A stretch of DNA of 46,082 nt from Bacteroidota bacterium (GTDB taxonomy: Bacteria; Bacteroidota; Rhodothermia; Rhodothermales; Bin80): the NCBI GenBank assembly GCA_028875125.1, contig JAPPGC010000005.1, forward strand, positions 1-46,082, given 5' to 3'. A program made the position numbers and the translations under genes. Below the pieces are notes generated by a model, which ran no database searches, was not told where the DNA came from, and was given only the letters and a program-made list of their open reading frames with translations. Shown here one piece after another: positions 1 through 7,881 of this stretch; the first letter of the stretch is position 1; every line of letters starts with the position of its first letter.

Positions 1-195
1 AACCCAAAATGGCCATTTGTGCCCCCGAGTCAACCCGTACCTGTCGAAGTCAGGAATAATGGCAAAAGAATCATCTTTGTCCGTTACGTTTACGAGTGTG
101 ACAATCTTTGTGCGTGCCAAGCCCATTCTACCGATGAGTCACTTTGGTGTGCTGGCCGCTCACATCCCAATCCGCTAAGTCTGCTGCCGACGTGA
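1..195 (+). CDS. Possible 3' end of a gene cut by the window edge
   Basis: A reading frame is open from the first base for 64 codons and ends at TGA (193-195). The peptide is proline-rich at first, then has a cysteine-containing stretch (YECDNLCACQ). I do not recognise it and see no domain. An open frame of this length at a window edge can arise by chance, so this is a weak call. If real, it converges on the lipid operon that ends at 413. Confidence 0.2.
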   Translation, partial: NPKWPFVPPSQPVPVEVRNNGKRIIFVRYVYECDNLCACQAHSTDESLWCAGRSHPNPLSLLPT

Positions 196-223
196 GCGAC
201 CGGGATTGGACCAACTCAGGTGT

Positions 224-258
224 CCTAAGAAGGTTCTCATTCGGGCTTTCTTAGAACC
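224..258. other. Interlocked inverted repeats in the short gap before the lipid operon end
   Basis: Two inverted repeats overlap: CTAAGAA (224-230) with TTCTTAG (248-254), and GGTTCT (232-237) with AGAACC (253-258). Only one can form at a time. They lie between the edge ORF and the convergent gene ending at 413, so a terminator role is possible, but no T-tract follows directly on either strand. The rest of the gap 196-412 shows nothing I recognise. Confidence 0.2.
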
Positions 259-412
259 GTAGTGAACTTCGTAACTCACACGGCTCCTCACTGCGCGGTA
301 TTCTGGAATTGAATGAGGAAGAAACTACAAGCATGGGCTATCAAAGCTTAAAAACGATCTTCAGACCATCAGTATTATCTGAGTCAATTTGAACGGGTAG
401 CATCTCGTGTGT

Positions 413-1786
413 CTATGTCAGCCAACGCAAGCTGGCGACAAGCGACGCGAAGAGCCCAAGGATTGCGAAGATCGGATTGATCAGGTTGGCTCGGAGTGGA
501 GGACCATAGATTCGCGGAGTCAATAGAAGGAAGACTGCTGCCACGATACCAATAGCCAACAGTCCAAAACCGAGGTCAACCAAGAGCCCCATCGCTTCGG
601 AATCAGGTACCATCAAGTTTCCCAGATCTATTCCACGGCCGAAGACAATCAGCAGCGTTGGAACATAGACTATTATCCAGCCGAGCCCGACCGCGCCCAT
701 TAGGCGGACCAATCGGTTTCCTCGCTCGGGCTGAAGAGTCACTCGCGAGACACCATACAATGTGAGTTGTGCAGCAAATGTTGTTGCGAAGGGAATCACA
801 AACCACCCTTGCTCGGCAATAACGTGGACAAACAACCAGAGCAATGCGCCACCAGCAATTGAGAGCATAGTGTAAACAGTGTGTGATCGGCGCTTGCCGG
901 AACGCGGCCACACCAGCGTATGGATAGCAAAGAATCCGAAGGGGGCGATCAGCCACTGCCAACCACCCAATAAAAAGGCACCATAGCCGAAGAGCGCGCA
1001 ACCGACCAATGCGCTGTCATCAAGTTTGCTTCGATGACGCCAAGCCAGTGTGAAAGTGACAAAGGCAATGGCAACCAGCACACGAATGAGGAGTGCTTGG
1101 GGATCTTCATCAAGATAGAGGCGCAGAAAAGCGTATGTACCAAGAGGGATGAACAGGTTGTCCAGCCCGCGCCACGACACGAGTTCCAGCATCATCACCA
1201 AGAGCGCGAGGATCGTTGCAATGAGAACGACCTCTACACGCCCCGTGTCCGTCAAAAGCAAGAGAGGTAAATGAGCACTGAAAAATGTCACGAGGAAAAA
1301 CGCCAGAGACCCCTCGACACTCTTGATGCCCTCCGAAGTCTGGTACTGCGTTTGCCCGTAACGGATGCCTATCACGGCTGCGGCAGCATCCGCCAAGGCC
1401 AACGTCAGGATCGGAACCACATAAAGCAACCACTCTCCTTGGCTGATCAGGAAAAGGATCGTGACCGAAATCGCAAAGTAAATCTCCCCCAGACCCTCCC
1501 GATCTACTCCACCCAAGACGGTTCCAATGCCTCCGCGCAAAGAGGGAATCAGTCGGGTAGCGACCAGGGTGGCACACGCGAGCCCTCCCAGAATGATCAT
1601 CGGCCAGGCACCATCCAACATCCACGGCAACGGTAGTACGACCAGCCCCATGCCGACATGGACCCCTTTGCGAAGGATCTCGGGGTGAAAACGCTTTTTC
1701 TTTTCCACTGCTTTGAGACCAACCAAGAGCACGGCAAGAGCACCGAGTATGACCGCAATGGAAATGAAGTTGGACGCGTGTGTCAT
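413..1786 (-). CDS. Phytol/dolichol-kinase-like integral membrane protein (predicted CTP-dependent prenol kinase)
   Basis: This 457-residue protein is almost all membrane segments. The N-terminal half matches the dolichol kinase / phytol kinase (VTE5) / CDP-alcohol-type family: an early RKGVHVGMGL motif near residues 39-48, then LALADAAAAVIGIRYG near 128-143, closely followed by KSVEGSLAFFLVTF. These are the family's conserved cytidine-nucleotide-binding loops. Known members use CTP to phosphorylate a long-chain prenol. The C-terminal half (about residues 240-457) adds further hydrophobic helices, making the protein longer than a typical phytol kinase (roughly 200-300 residues); it could be a second domain. 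The ATG at 1786 shares one base with the TGA of the preceding DUF3419 gene, so it is the last gene of the seven-gene operon. Substrate unknown; a prenol, a fatty alcohol or a diradylglycerol are the likely options given the neighbours. Family is fairly certain, substrate is inference. Confidence 0.75.
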   Translation of the reverse strand: MTHASNFISIAVILGALAVLLVGLKAVEKKKRFHPEILRKGVHVGMGLVVLPLPWMLDGAWPMIILGGLACATLVATRLIPSLRGGIGTVLGGVDREGLGEIYFAISVTILFLISQGEWLLYVVPILTLALADAAAAVIGIRYGQTQYQTSEGIKSVEGSLAFFLVTFFSAHLPLLLLTDTGRVEVVLIATILALLVMMLELVSWRGLDNLFIPLGTYAFLRLYLDEDPQALLIRVLVAIAFVTFTLAWRHRSKLDDSALVGCALFGYGAFLLGGWQWLIAPFGFFAIHTLVWPRSGKRRSHTVYTMLSIAGGALLWLFVHVIAEQGWFVIPFATTFAAQLTLYGVSRVTLQPERGNRLVRLMGAVGLGWIIVYVPTLLIVFGRGIDLGNLMVPDSEAMGLLVDLGFGLLAIGIVAAVFLLLTPRIYGPPLRANLINPIFAILGLFASLVASLRWLT

Positions 1787-2928
1787 CAGTGCGAGGCCTC
1801 CCTATCAAGAGACACAAGGCGGCCAGCCCCACCTGCCACGGTCTCAACAACGAAACGGCTGTAGAAAAACGCCTTGTCGTGAAGATGGAGTCGCTCAGCA
1901 AGCTCGCGGTTCGGAATGAGTTCGCTGGCCAATTCCGGTGGCCGGCTGCGGGGCACCAGCATATTCCAGTATGCGAGTCGGGCTCCATCCCGGGAATGCG
2001 CAGTAAGTTTCGAGAGCAACTCATGGAAATAGTCGTCGGACATGTACTCGAATATGTCGCTCAGATTATGGCAATCGACAAGCAACTTAGGTTCGGCGTC
2101 GAGTAATTCCTCAATTGACAGGCAGTGCCATTCAAGCCGGTCCAGATTCTCTCTGATGATGTCAAAATTTTCTCTTCTGAGGGCGTGTGGGAGAGCTGTG
2201 GTGTGACGTCCAGTGAGAATCCACTGAAGATAGGGGTTGGCGGCAGGGTCAAGCTCGGTCAGGGCGTGTCTTGCGCGCGCGAGGATGCGTTCGGAGACTG
2301 ATCCCTCTACATACCGGAAAAACTCCGGGTCTCGCCCCATCCGACCCATCACAAAGCGGGAAAAGAAGAGTCGAAAGAGGAGTTCCCAGCGCAGGTTGGC
2401 CCAATGGCGAGTGTAAAAGTGGCGGCGTTCGTCTGCGGTACCTCCTGCAAGGAGTTGCTCAACCCGGTGCCGAGGATGAATCCAGGGTAATACTTTCCTG
2501 CGAAACACCGCGAAGTAGTCCTCAAATTTGCCAGCGTTACCAATCCCGGCCTGGACTAATTGCGGGCGGGCATCCCAGAAATCCCGCGCTCCACCTTCAA
2601 GGGCACCGCGGCACCTCCGGTAAAGGGCTTCCCGATCGCCGCATTCCCGAGAGCCGATCAGTTGAAGAAGCTCCTCGTGGCTCAGTACCCGATAGGCTGC
2701 AACGCGCAGCGCAAGACAGGCCAGCTGGGCCGGATTCATATCTACGGCAATGACACGCGCAGGCTTGCAGGAAAGGAGCGAGAGCGAGTTCTCTCCCGCC
2801 GAGGCGACCGAGAGGCAAACGTCCCCTTCGCCAACATTGAGCGCCTCCAGAAGAATGTCGGCATCCTCCCAGCACTGCGCATAGCGGACAAATGAAAAAT
2901 CGGCACGGGCCGCGGCTTCAGTACTCAT
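1786..2928 (-). CDS. DUF3419 / BtaA-like S-adenosylmethionine 3-amino-3-carboxypropyl transferase
   Basis: A 380-residue soluble protein of the DUF3419 family, whose characterised member BtaA moves the 3-amino-3-carboxypropyl group of SAM onto diacylglycerol, the first step of betaine-lipid synthesis. Visible family marks: the start region FVRYAQCWEDADILLEAL (about residues 14-31), the SAM-binding loop LSVASAGENSLSLL (39-52) followed by VIAVDMNPAQ, and near the C-terminus NLSDIFEYMSDDYFHELL, with YWNMLVPRSRP. No N-methyltransferase partner (BtaB) is present, so the product would be an unmethylated homoserine-type headgroup, or the acceptor is not diacylglycerol at all. It overlaps the phosphotransferase gene upstream by ATGA (2925-2928) and abuts the prenol-kinase-like gene downstream. 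Family assignment is strong; the acceptor is unknown. Confidence 0.8.
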   Translation of the reverse strand: MSTEAAARADFSFVRYAQCWEDADILLEALNVGEGDVCLSVASAGENSLSLLSCKPARVIAVDMNPAQLACLALRVAAYRVLSHEELLQLIGSRECGDREALYRRCRGALEGGARDFWDARPQLVQAGIGNAGKFEDYFAVFRRKVLPWIHPRHRVEQLLAGGTADERRHFYTRHWANLRWELLFRLFFSRFVMGRMGRDPEFFRYVEGSVSERILARARHALTELDPAANPYLQWILTGRHTTALPHALRRENFDIIRENLDRLEWHCLSIEELLDAEPKLLVDCHNLSDIFEYMSDDYFHELLSKLTAHSRDGARLAYWNMLVPRSRPPELASELIPNRELAERLHLHDKAFFYSRFVVETVAGGAGRLVSLDREASH

Positions 2929-5663
2929 GTGTCAGTCCCATGTCCCGGTTGCACGGTGAGTCCACCGGAATCTGAATCTGGTTCGGGGTCCGATGCAATA
3001 TCCAGACGCACAGTGCCTCGTGCACCGTCCATTTCAATCCAGTCACCAGTCCCAACCCGAGTCGTGATCCCGGCGAGCGAGACTATGGCAGGGATCCCCA
3101 TTTCGCGGGCCACGATCGCCGAGTGTGAGAGGAGGCTACCGCGCTCAACCAGTATGCCAGCGGCGGCGGGAAAAAGCATGATCCACCCAGGATCAGTACG
3201 CTCCGCGACTAGAATCTCCCCCTGTTGCAACTTGGCCCCTCTTGGATCACGGATTACACGTACCCGGCCCCGTACGATGCCCGGGCAGCAGCCGATGCCT
3301 CGGAGTCCGCTGGCATCCAAATCTTCATCATCTCCAGTCTGACCTGCTACCTGTGGTTCGTAGCTATTGGCAATATAAGGTGAACCGAAAGTCTCGAAGC
3401 GGTCAGCCGGGATATCAAGCGTGGCATAATGCTCGAATGCGGAGCGACGGACCGCTGCCAAACCACGAAGATCCTGGCATGATGCAGCTCCTTCCGTGTA
3501 GGACACGATTTCCTCGAGCTCGAGATAAAAGATGTCACGCGGATCATCAAGGACCCCCTCAGCAAAGAATCTCTGCCCGACCTCAAGGAAGATTCGCCGT
3601 ATACGACCGAATAAGCGGGTACGCTCGAACCTTAGATTTTCACGATCACGTACGCGCCTGCGGGCGTTACGGAGTACCCAGGCGAAAACGGAGCGTCGCA
3701 GAATATTCCTTCCCAAGGCTTGACGTACCCTCTGCTCCGCATTCTCGCGCACATCCGACGAGATGCCAGCTTCGAACACCTGGCCGCGCGAGAGCCTGGC
3801 TGCCGCCTGCCCGACGGAGCGTACCAGGGGCTCAGGATCATCAAATAGTGTAGTTGATTCGAGCTTGAGCTCGTCAAGACATCGATCACCAAAAGTGTCA
3901 AGGTAATCGTCGTAGAGCCGTGCCAACTCTTCTTGACCATGTAAAGCTTGAACGGCCACCGTCGTTCCGCTATGGCAAAGGGTATCAATCAAATCTTCAT
4001 GGCGCGCTACCAACGTAGCCATCTCAACGATGCGCTTTGCGGGTTCGGCGCTGATCATACCTCCCTGATTACATACCAGATTGTTTTGCAGGGAACTTTG
4101 GTCGTCCTCCTCCCCAGCGCACCATTTGGACGTAAGGCGACCCAGGACTCCGAAGAAAATCATGGCAAAGAAGTCATTGATCAGCGGCGCATCCCAGCGT
4201 GTCAAGAGGGATTGCTCAAGCTTACGATAATCAGCGACCAACTGATCAAGTCGCCTGAACTTAAGTGGTGGATCCGGCGGAAGGAGCGCTGCGTTGAGGC
4301 GCTCGTAGAATCGGTCGATCATACGGGGCAGACGCATTTGGTTGACAACCATTCCTGCCATGGTGCGGGTCAGTCTAAACAGGTCAACAAGGCGTGCCGA
4401 CCGGGTTGCATTGGATGTCGCCTTGGTAATCTCGTCGGGAAGGCTCTCCCGAACACCCATCATCTGCTCCATGAAGCGGCGGTTGGACATGTAGCCCGGG
4501 AGTAGCGCAATGACGCGGTACCAGTTCAGGAGGTTATAGTAAATTCTGCCGCGGATCAGACCGAGCATGCGCCGAAATGTAAGATCGTTGGCCTCAATAG
4601 TAGCCTTGGGTACGCCCAGGAGGCGACAGAATTCACGGTACACGCCCTCATAAGCGTGCAGCGCAAAGCTAAACGTGAGTGGAGTTGTAATTCCACTATA
4701 ACTCTCTACAATGTTCGAATTGTCCCAGATAGCATGGATTCCATCCGGATCCGGGGTGGCCGCAAGAGAGGTGATTGGTCGCGACTGAAGCAGGAAGGAT
4801 TCGTCGCCGCACATTGACCATTCGATGTCTTGGGGTCGGCCGAAATGCAGCTCTGTGCAACGTGCGAGCTCAGCTACCCGCGCAACCTGCTCGTCGGTAA
4901 GTGCCGGTTCAGAAGCGACAGGCTCAACAACCTCTTGCGCTAAAACGCCCTCGTGGGTATTCGGGGCCGGCCGGTGTTCTAGCGTTTTGGCCACGATATT
5001 CCGATCAAGGATCGTTCCATCGAAATGAACACGCCAAGTATCAGCATCAGCATCCCCGCCGACCAATGCTGTCCCCAAACCGCGCAGCCCAGACACGACG
5101 GCCACGGAGCGGCGTCCGGTTACCGGATCTGCACTGAATGCAACCCCTGAGACCTCACTGTCTACCATCGTCTGCACCAATACAGCAGGTGCCCGTGGTA
5201 ACCCTTGAAGCTTATTCTCCCTCCTGTAGGCCAACAGGCGTTCATTGAAGCCGGATCTCCATACGTCTACAATCCGGGCTGGCAAATTCTCGCGAGTGAC
5301 AAATAGAAAGCTGTCGAACTGGCCGGCAAAGGAGTGCTCCACACTGTCTTCCTGTACTCCTGACGAGCGTACGGCGACATAGCGGGGCTCCTCATCCAGT
5401 GCCGCAAACTGCTCCTTCACCTCCTTCATGAGGTCAGGCGTCGGCAAGACCTCATCAAAGAGAGTCTGGATCTCGTTCTGGTCTACGGCCTGAAGCAGAG
5501 TCTGTTGCTGCTCCAGTGAGAGACTGGCTTCAAAGGCATCCGGAACAATTACAAACCATGTCGGGATCTTCAGTCCTGTGCTGGCCAGCGTAGCCAGTGC
5601 TGCAGCCTTGCCGCCCATTTGGCTGAGATCAACCCCATCCAGATGCGAGAGCACGTAGGTCAT
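2925..5663 (-). CDS. PEP-synthase-like / rifampin-phosphotransferase-like ATP-dependent phosphotransferase
   Basis: A 912-residue protein. The N-terminal part (about 1-320) is the ATP-grasp domain of PEP synthase/PPDK, with GGKAAALATL near residue 17 and VAVRSSGVQEDSVEHSFAGQ near 95-115. The C-terminal end holds the swivelling phosphohistidine domain: GSLLSHSAIVAREMGIPAI, catalytic His near residue 847. The PEP/pyruvate-binding TIM barrel of true PEP synthase is absent; instead a ~500-residue middle region of unknown fold lies between them. This order (ATP-grasp, substrate domain, His domain) is that of rifampin phosphotransferase, which transfers the beta-phosphate of ATP to an alcohol and releases AMP and Pi. 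By analogy it may phosphorylate a hydroxyl of the operon's lipid intermediate. The start was set at the ATG at 5663, in ATGA overlap with the UbiA stop; an ATG at 5735 would add 24 residues inside ubiA. Family sure, substrate unknown. Confidence 0.75.
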   Translation of the reverse strand: MTYVLSHLDGVDLSQMGGKAAALATLASTGLKIPTWFVIVPDAFEASLSLEQQQTLLQAVDQNEIQTLFDEVLPTPDLMKEVKEQFAALDEEPRYVAVRSSGVQEDSVEHSFAGQFDSFLFVTRENLPARIVDVWRSGFNERLLAYRRENKLQGLPRAPAVLVQTMVDSEVSGVAFSADPVTGRRSVAVVSGLRGLGTALVGGDADADTWRVHFDGTILDRNIVAKTLEHRPAPNTHEGVLAQEVVEPVASEPALTDEQVARVAELARCTELHFGRPQDIEWSMCGDESFLLQSRPITSLAATPDPDGIHAIWDNSNIVESYSGITTPLTFSFALHAYEGVYREFCRLLGVPKATIEANDLTFRRMLGLIRGRIYYNLLNWYRVIALLPGYMSNRRFMEQMMGVRESLPDEITKATSNATRSARLVDLFRLTRTMAGMVVNQMRLPRMIDRFYERLNAALLPPDPPLKFRRLDQLVADYRKLEQSLLTRWDAPLINDFFAMIFFGVLGRLTSKWCAGEEDDQSSLQNNLVCNQGGMISAEPAKRIVEMATLVARHEDLIDTLCHSGTTVAVQALHGQEELARLYDDYLDTFGDRCLDELKLESTTLFDDPEPLVRSVGQAAARLSRGQVFEAGISSDVRENAEQRVRQALGRNILRRSVFAWVLRNARRRVRDRENLRFERTRLFGRIRRIFLEVGQRFFAEGVLDDPRDIFYLELEEIVSYTEGAASCQDLRGLAAVRRSAFEHYATLDIPADRFETFGSPYIANSYEPQVAGQTGDDEDLDASGLRGIGCCPGIVRGRVRVIRDPRGAKLQQGEILVAERTDPGWIMLFPAAAGILVERGSLLSHSAIVAREMGIPAIVSLAGITTRVGTGDWIEMDGARGTVRLDIASDPEPDSDSGGLTVQPGHGTDT

Positions 5664-6592
5664 CCCAGTTCCCTCAAGAACAGCGGAACTGGCCCAAGGC
5701 TCAAATAGAACACCAGTGTCCAGACCCCAGACCAATTCTCAATCCATTTGCCCGCTCCTTTGGTCTGACGACGCAAAAAATAGGTTCCGACGAATACTGC
5801 ACCGCCGAGGGCTAGGCAGAGAATGATTACCAAGGGCAGCAAAAAATCAATTCTGCGCACAGCAATGCAGGCGCAAACAAGTGTGAGTCCCATGACCAGC
5901 CACCATGTACCCAATGCCCTCCGCCGTCCCCACACAACCGAATAGGTAGGGACCCCCTCCTCCTCATCCTCTGGACTGCGAATCTTACGGCCAATTTCGA
6001 TCACCATGCCATTAAAGAGGCTGGCCAAGAGAAACCAGAAAAGTCCGGCTGGAGAATGGCCCTGAAAGGCAAGCCAGTCGGTGCTCGTTGCATAAAGATC
6101 CACAAGCGGCATGATGGCCATATGGGTAACCATGTACGTGAGATGTTTACCGCGCAGCCATTCTCCCAAAAAGAATTCCTTGCCCATCAATGCCTGGTAA
6201 GTCCAAGTAATCAGCAGCAGAATAAGAAGTCGCGCATCGAGCCACAGTGCCAGACCCACCTGCACTATGGCACCCAGTACGAAGAGTCCGGCCAAGTCGC
6301 GCAAGGTCACCAGACCTCGCGGGACAGGACGATACGGGCGATAACGTGTGTCCTCGTCATTATCTTTAAATTCGTCCGCTATGCGCAGCTGTAGAAAAAA
6401 GATCAGACAAGAGCCGAATGCAACCACCACAGACAAAAGGTTGGGCCATCCTGCAGAAGATCGCAGCATCCAAGCGAAGGCGACCGCGCTGAAGCTGAAG
6501 GCGAAAATCAGTGGCCCGTGCTGGGCCAGCGGGAAACGCTCTTTTTGATACACCCACCAGCGCCGAATACCTCGATCGCGGTCGGGATTCAT
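5660..6592 (-). CDS. UbiA-family membrane prenyltransferase
   Basis: A 310-residue polytopic protein. The first Asp-rich motif of UbiA enzymes appears as RIADEFKDNDEDTRYRPYRP (residues 70-89) followed by VPRGLVTL; the second is the polar stretch IEIGRKIRSPEDEEEGVPTY (198-217). Both lie between hydrophobic helices, as expected for the Mg-diphosphate site. UbiA enzymes move a prenyl group from a prenyl diphosphate onto an aromatic ring, a quinone precursor or, in archaeal-type lipid synthesis, a glycerol phosphate. The usual Asn of the first motif (NDxxDxxxD) is replaced here (ADEFKDNDED), so this is a divergent subfamily and the acceptor cannot be read from sequence. ATGA overlaps at both ends (6589-6592 and 5660-5663) tie it to the HMG-CoA reductase homologue and the phosphotransferase. 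No prenyl diphosphate synthase is present in the window. Confidence 0.8.
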   Translation of the reverse strand: MNPDRDRGIRRWWVYQKERFPLAQHGPLIFAFSFSAVAFAWMLRSSAGWPNLLSVVVAFGSCLIFFLQLRIADEFKDNDEDTRYRPYRPVPRGLVTLRDLAGLFVLGAIVQVGLALWLDARLLILLLITWTYQALMGKEFFLGEWLRGKHLTYMVTHMAIMPLVDLYATSTDWLAFQGHSPAGLFWFLLASLFNGMVIEIGRKIRSPEDEEEGVPTYSVVWGRRRALGTWWLVMGLTLVCACIAVRRIDFLLPLVIILCLALGGAVFVGTYFLRRQTKGAGKWIENWSGVWTLVFYLSLGPVPLFLRELG

Positions 6593-7881
6593 GACTTTTT
6601 CTTCACTGGCCCCCGCGCCAGTGTCTGATGTGCACTAGTGAAGCCATGCGATGACATTGCAGCGGAGATGGACAGCTCACCCGCCAGAACGAGTGCGGCG
6701 CATACCTCGGCAAGCGCAGAGGCATTGCCCGGCCCGGAAAGCTTGAGAATGTCGAGGCAGGCACTTTGGCTCGGCAGACCCGTTCCCCCTCCAACCGTAC
6801 CCACGATGAGATTGGGAAGTGTTACAGATGCGTACAGGCAATCGCCGTCCGTACGCTCCATTCGGGTTACACCTACAGCGGATTCAGCTACACACGCGGC
6901 ATCCTGACCGCAGGCAATGAATAGCGCTGCCATTGCATTGGCATAATGTCCCTGCAGTCCGATGTTGCCGCTCATGACCCCGCCGACGACCCCGACCTGA
7001 TATAAATCAACCATCCGGCTGGCAGTTGTTTTCAGGTGACCTTTGAGAATTTCGGGTGTGAGCGTCACTTCGGCTGTGACCCTCTTTCCACGCACATTCT
7101 GGAAGGACATATACGACGCCTTCTTATCTCCTGAGTGATTACCCTCCACAAACCAGTACGCGGGCTGAACCGGGGTCTGGTCAAGGATAAAACGGCACAC
7201 GGCATCGGTTGCAATCGTGACCATGTTTTGCCCAGAAGCATCACCGGTGACGAATTCAAAAATTAGGTAGATATGATTTCCTTCTACGTTGAAACAAGTC
7301 CGGATAAGCCGGCCATGTCGCGTAGTGGATGCGGCGATGTCCTTGAACGTGTCCGCGTGCTCACTGGCCCATGCCATAAACTTGCCGATCTCAACCAGAC
7401 TATTAAAGACGAAGACAGGAGCCCGGGTCACGCCCTCCCATATCGTCGCCGCGGTACAGCCGCCAGCCTTCGTGATGGCCTGCGCTCCCCGGCCGTAAGA
7501 CGCTACCAGAGCAGCTTCTGACGTAGCGAGCGGCACATAATAATCTCCATTAGCAAACAGTCCGCGTACCCGCAGCGGTCCGGCTAATCCAATGGGGAGT
7601 TTCACGGTGCCGATAAAATTTTCGATATTTTTACTGTACGAATTCATCTGCTCGCGCGTCATGGCATCAAGTAATTGATGCCTAACGGACACGTCCACAT
7701 CAAGGATGTCCCAGCGTCGATCCACTTCTTCCGGAGAAATCGTCTCAGGTTTGTCTCCCCGGGGGATGCTTGGTGGGATGTCCTCTAGCGAGGGTGTAAG
7801 ACCTTGCTCTACTTCCTGTTGAGTACGTTCGGCGAAAAGGCGCTGGAAGAAGCCCCGAACACCGCGAAGATCAGCTGACAT
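6589..7881 (-). CDS. Class I hydroxymethylglutaryl-CoA reductase homologue
   Basis: A 430-residue protein, the size of archaeal/class I HMG-CoA reductase catalytic domains without membrane anchor. All four catalytic residues can be placed: Glu122 (ATSEAALVAS), Lys253 or 254 (GDKKASYMSF), Asp327 (GQDAACVAES) and His418 near the C-terminus (TSAHQTLARG). The substrate loop ENFIGTVKLPIGLAGPL (87-103) and GTVGGGTGLPSQ (361-372) are also typical. The enzyme family reduces a CoA thioester by two hydride steps to an alcohol (HMG-CoA to mevalonate). The cofactor-loop motif, DAMGMNM in most class I enzymes, reads DASGQNM here. Its place between an acyl ligase and a UbiA enzyme means it either feeds mevalonate to isoprenoid synthesis or reduces a different acyl thioester inside this pathway; the sequence alone does not choose. 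It overlaps the ligase gene by 11 nt and ubiA by ATGA. Confidence 0.85.
   Translation of the reverse strand: MSADLRGVRGFFQRLFAERTQQEVEQGLTPSLEDIPPSIPRGDKPETISPEEVDRRWDILDVDVSVRHQLLDAMTREQMNSYSKNIENFIGTVKLPIGLAGPLRVRGLFANGDYYVPLATSEAALVASYGRGAQAITKAGGCTAATIWEGVTRAPVFVFNSLVEIGKFMAWASEHADTFKDIAASTTRHGRLIRTCFNVEGNHIYLIFEFVTGDASGQNMVTIATDAVCRFILDQTPVQPAYWFVEGNHSGDKKASYMSFQNVRGKRVTAEVTLTPEILKGHLKTTASRMVDLYQVGVVGGVMSGNIGLQGHYANAMAALFIACGQDAACVAESAVGVTRMERTDGDCLYASVTLPNLIVGTVGGGTGLPSQSACLDILKLSGPGNASALAEVCAALVLAGELSISAAMSSHGFTSAHQTLARGPVKKKS

Noticed and set aside
1110-2024. Long minus-strand open frame of 304 codons
   Set aside because: It lies across the kinase-like and DUF3419 genes in another frame and its translation is Cys/Arg/His-rich shadow sequence.
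2925-5663. Antibiotic (rifampin) resistance gene
   Set aside because: Domain order fits RPH, but the gene is locked into a lipid-type operon by overlaps on both sides, so a biosynthetic role is more likely.
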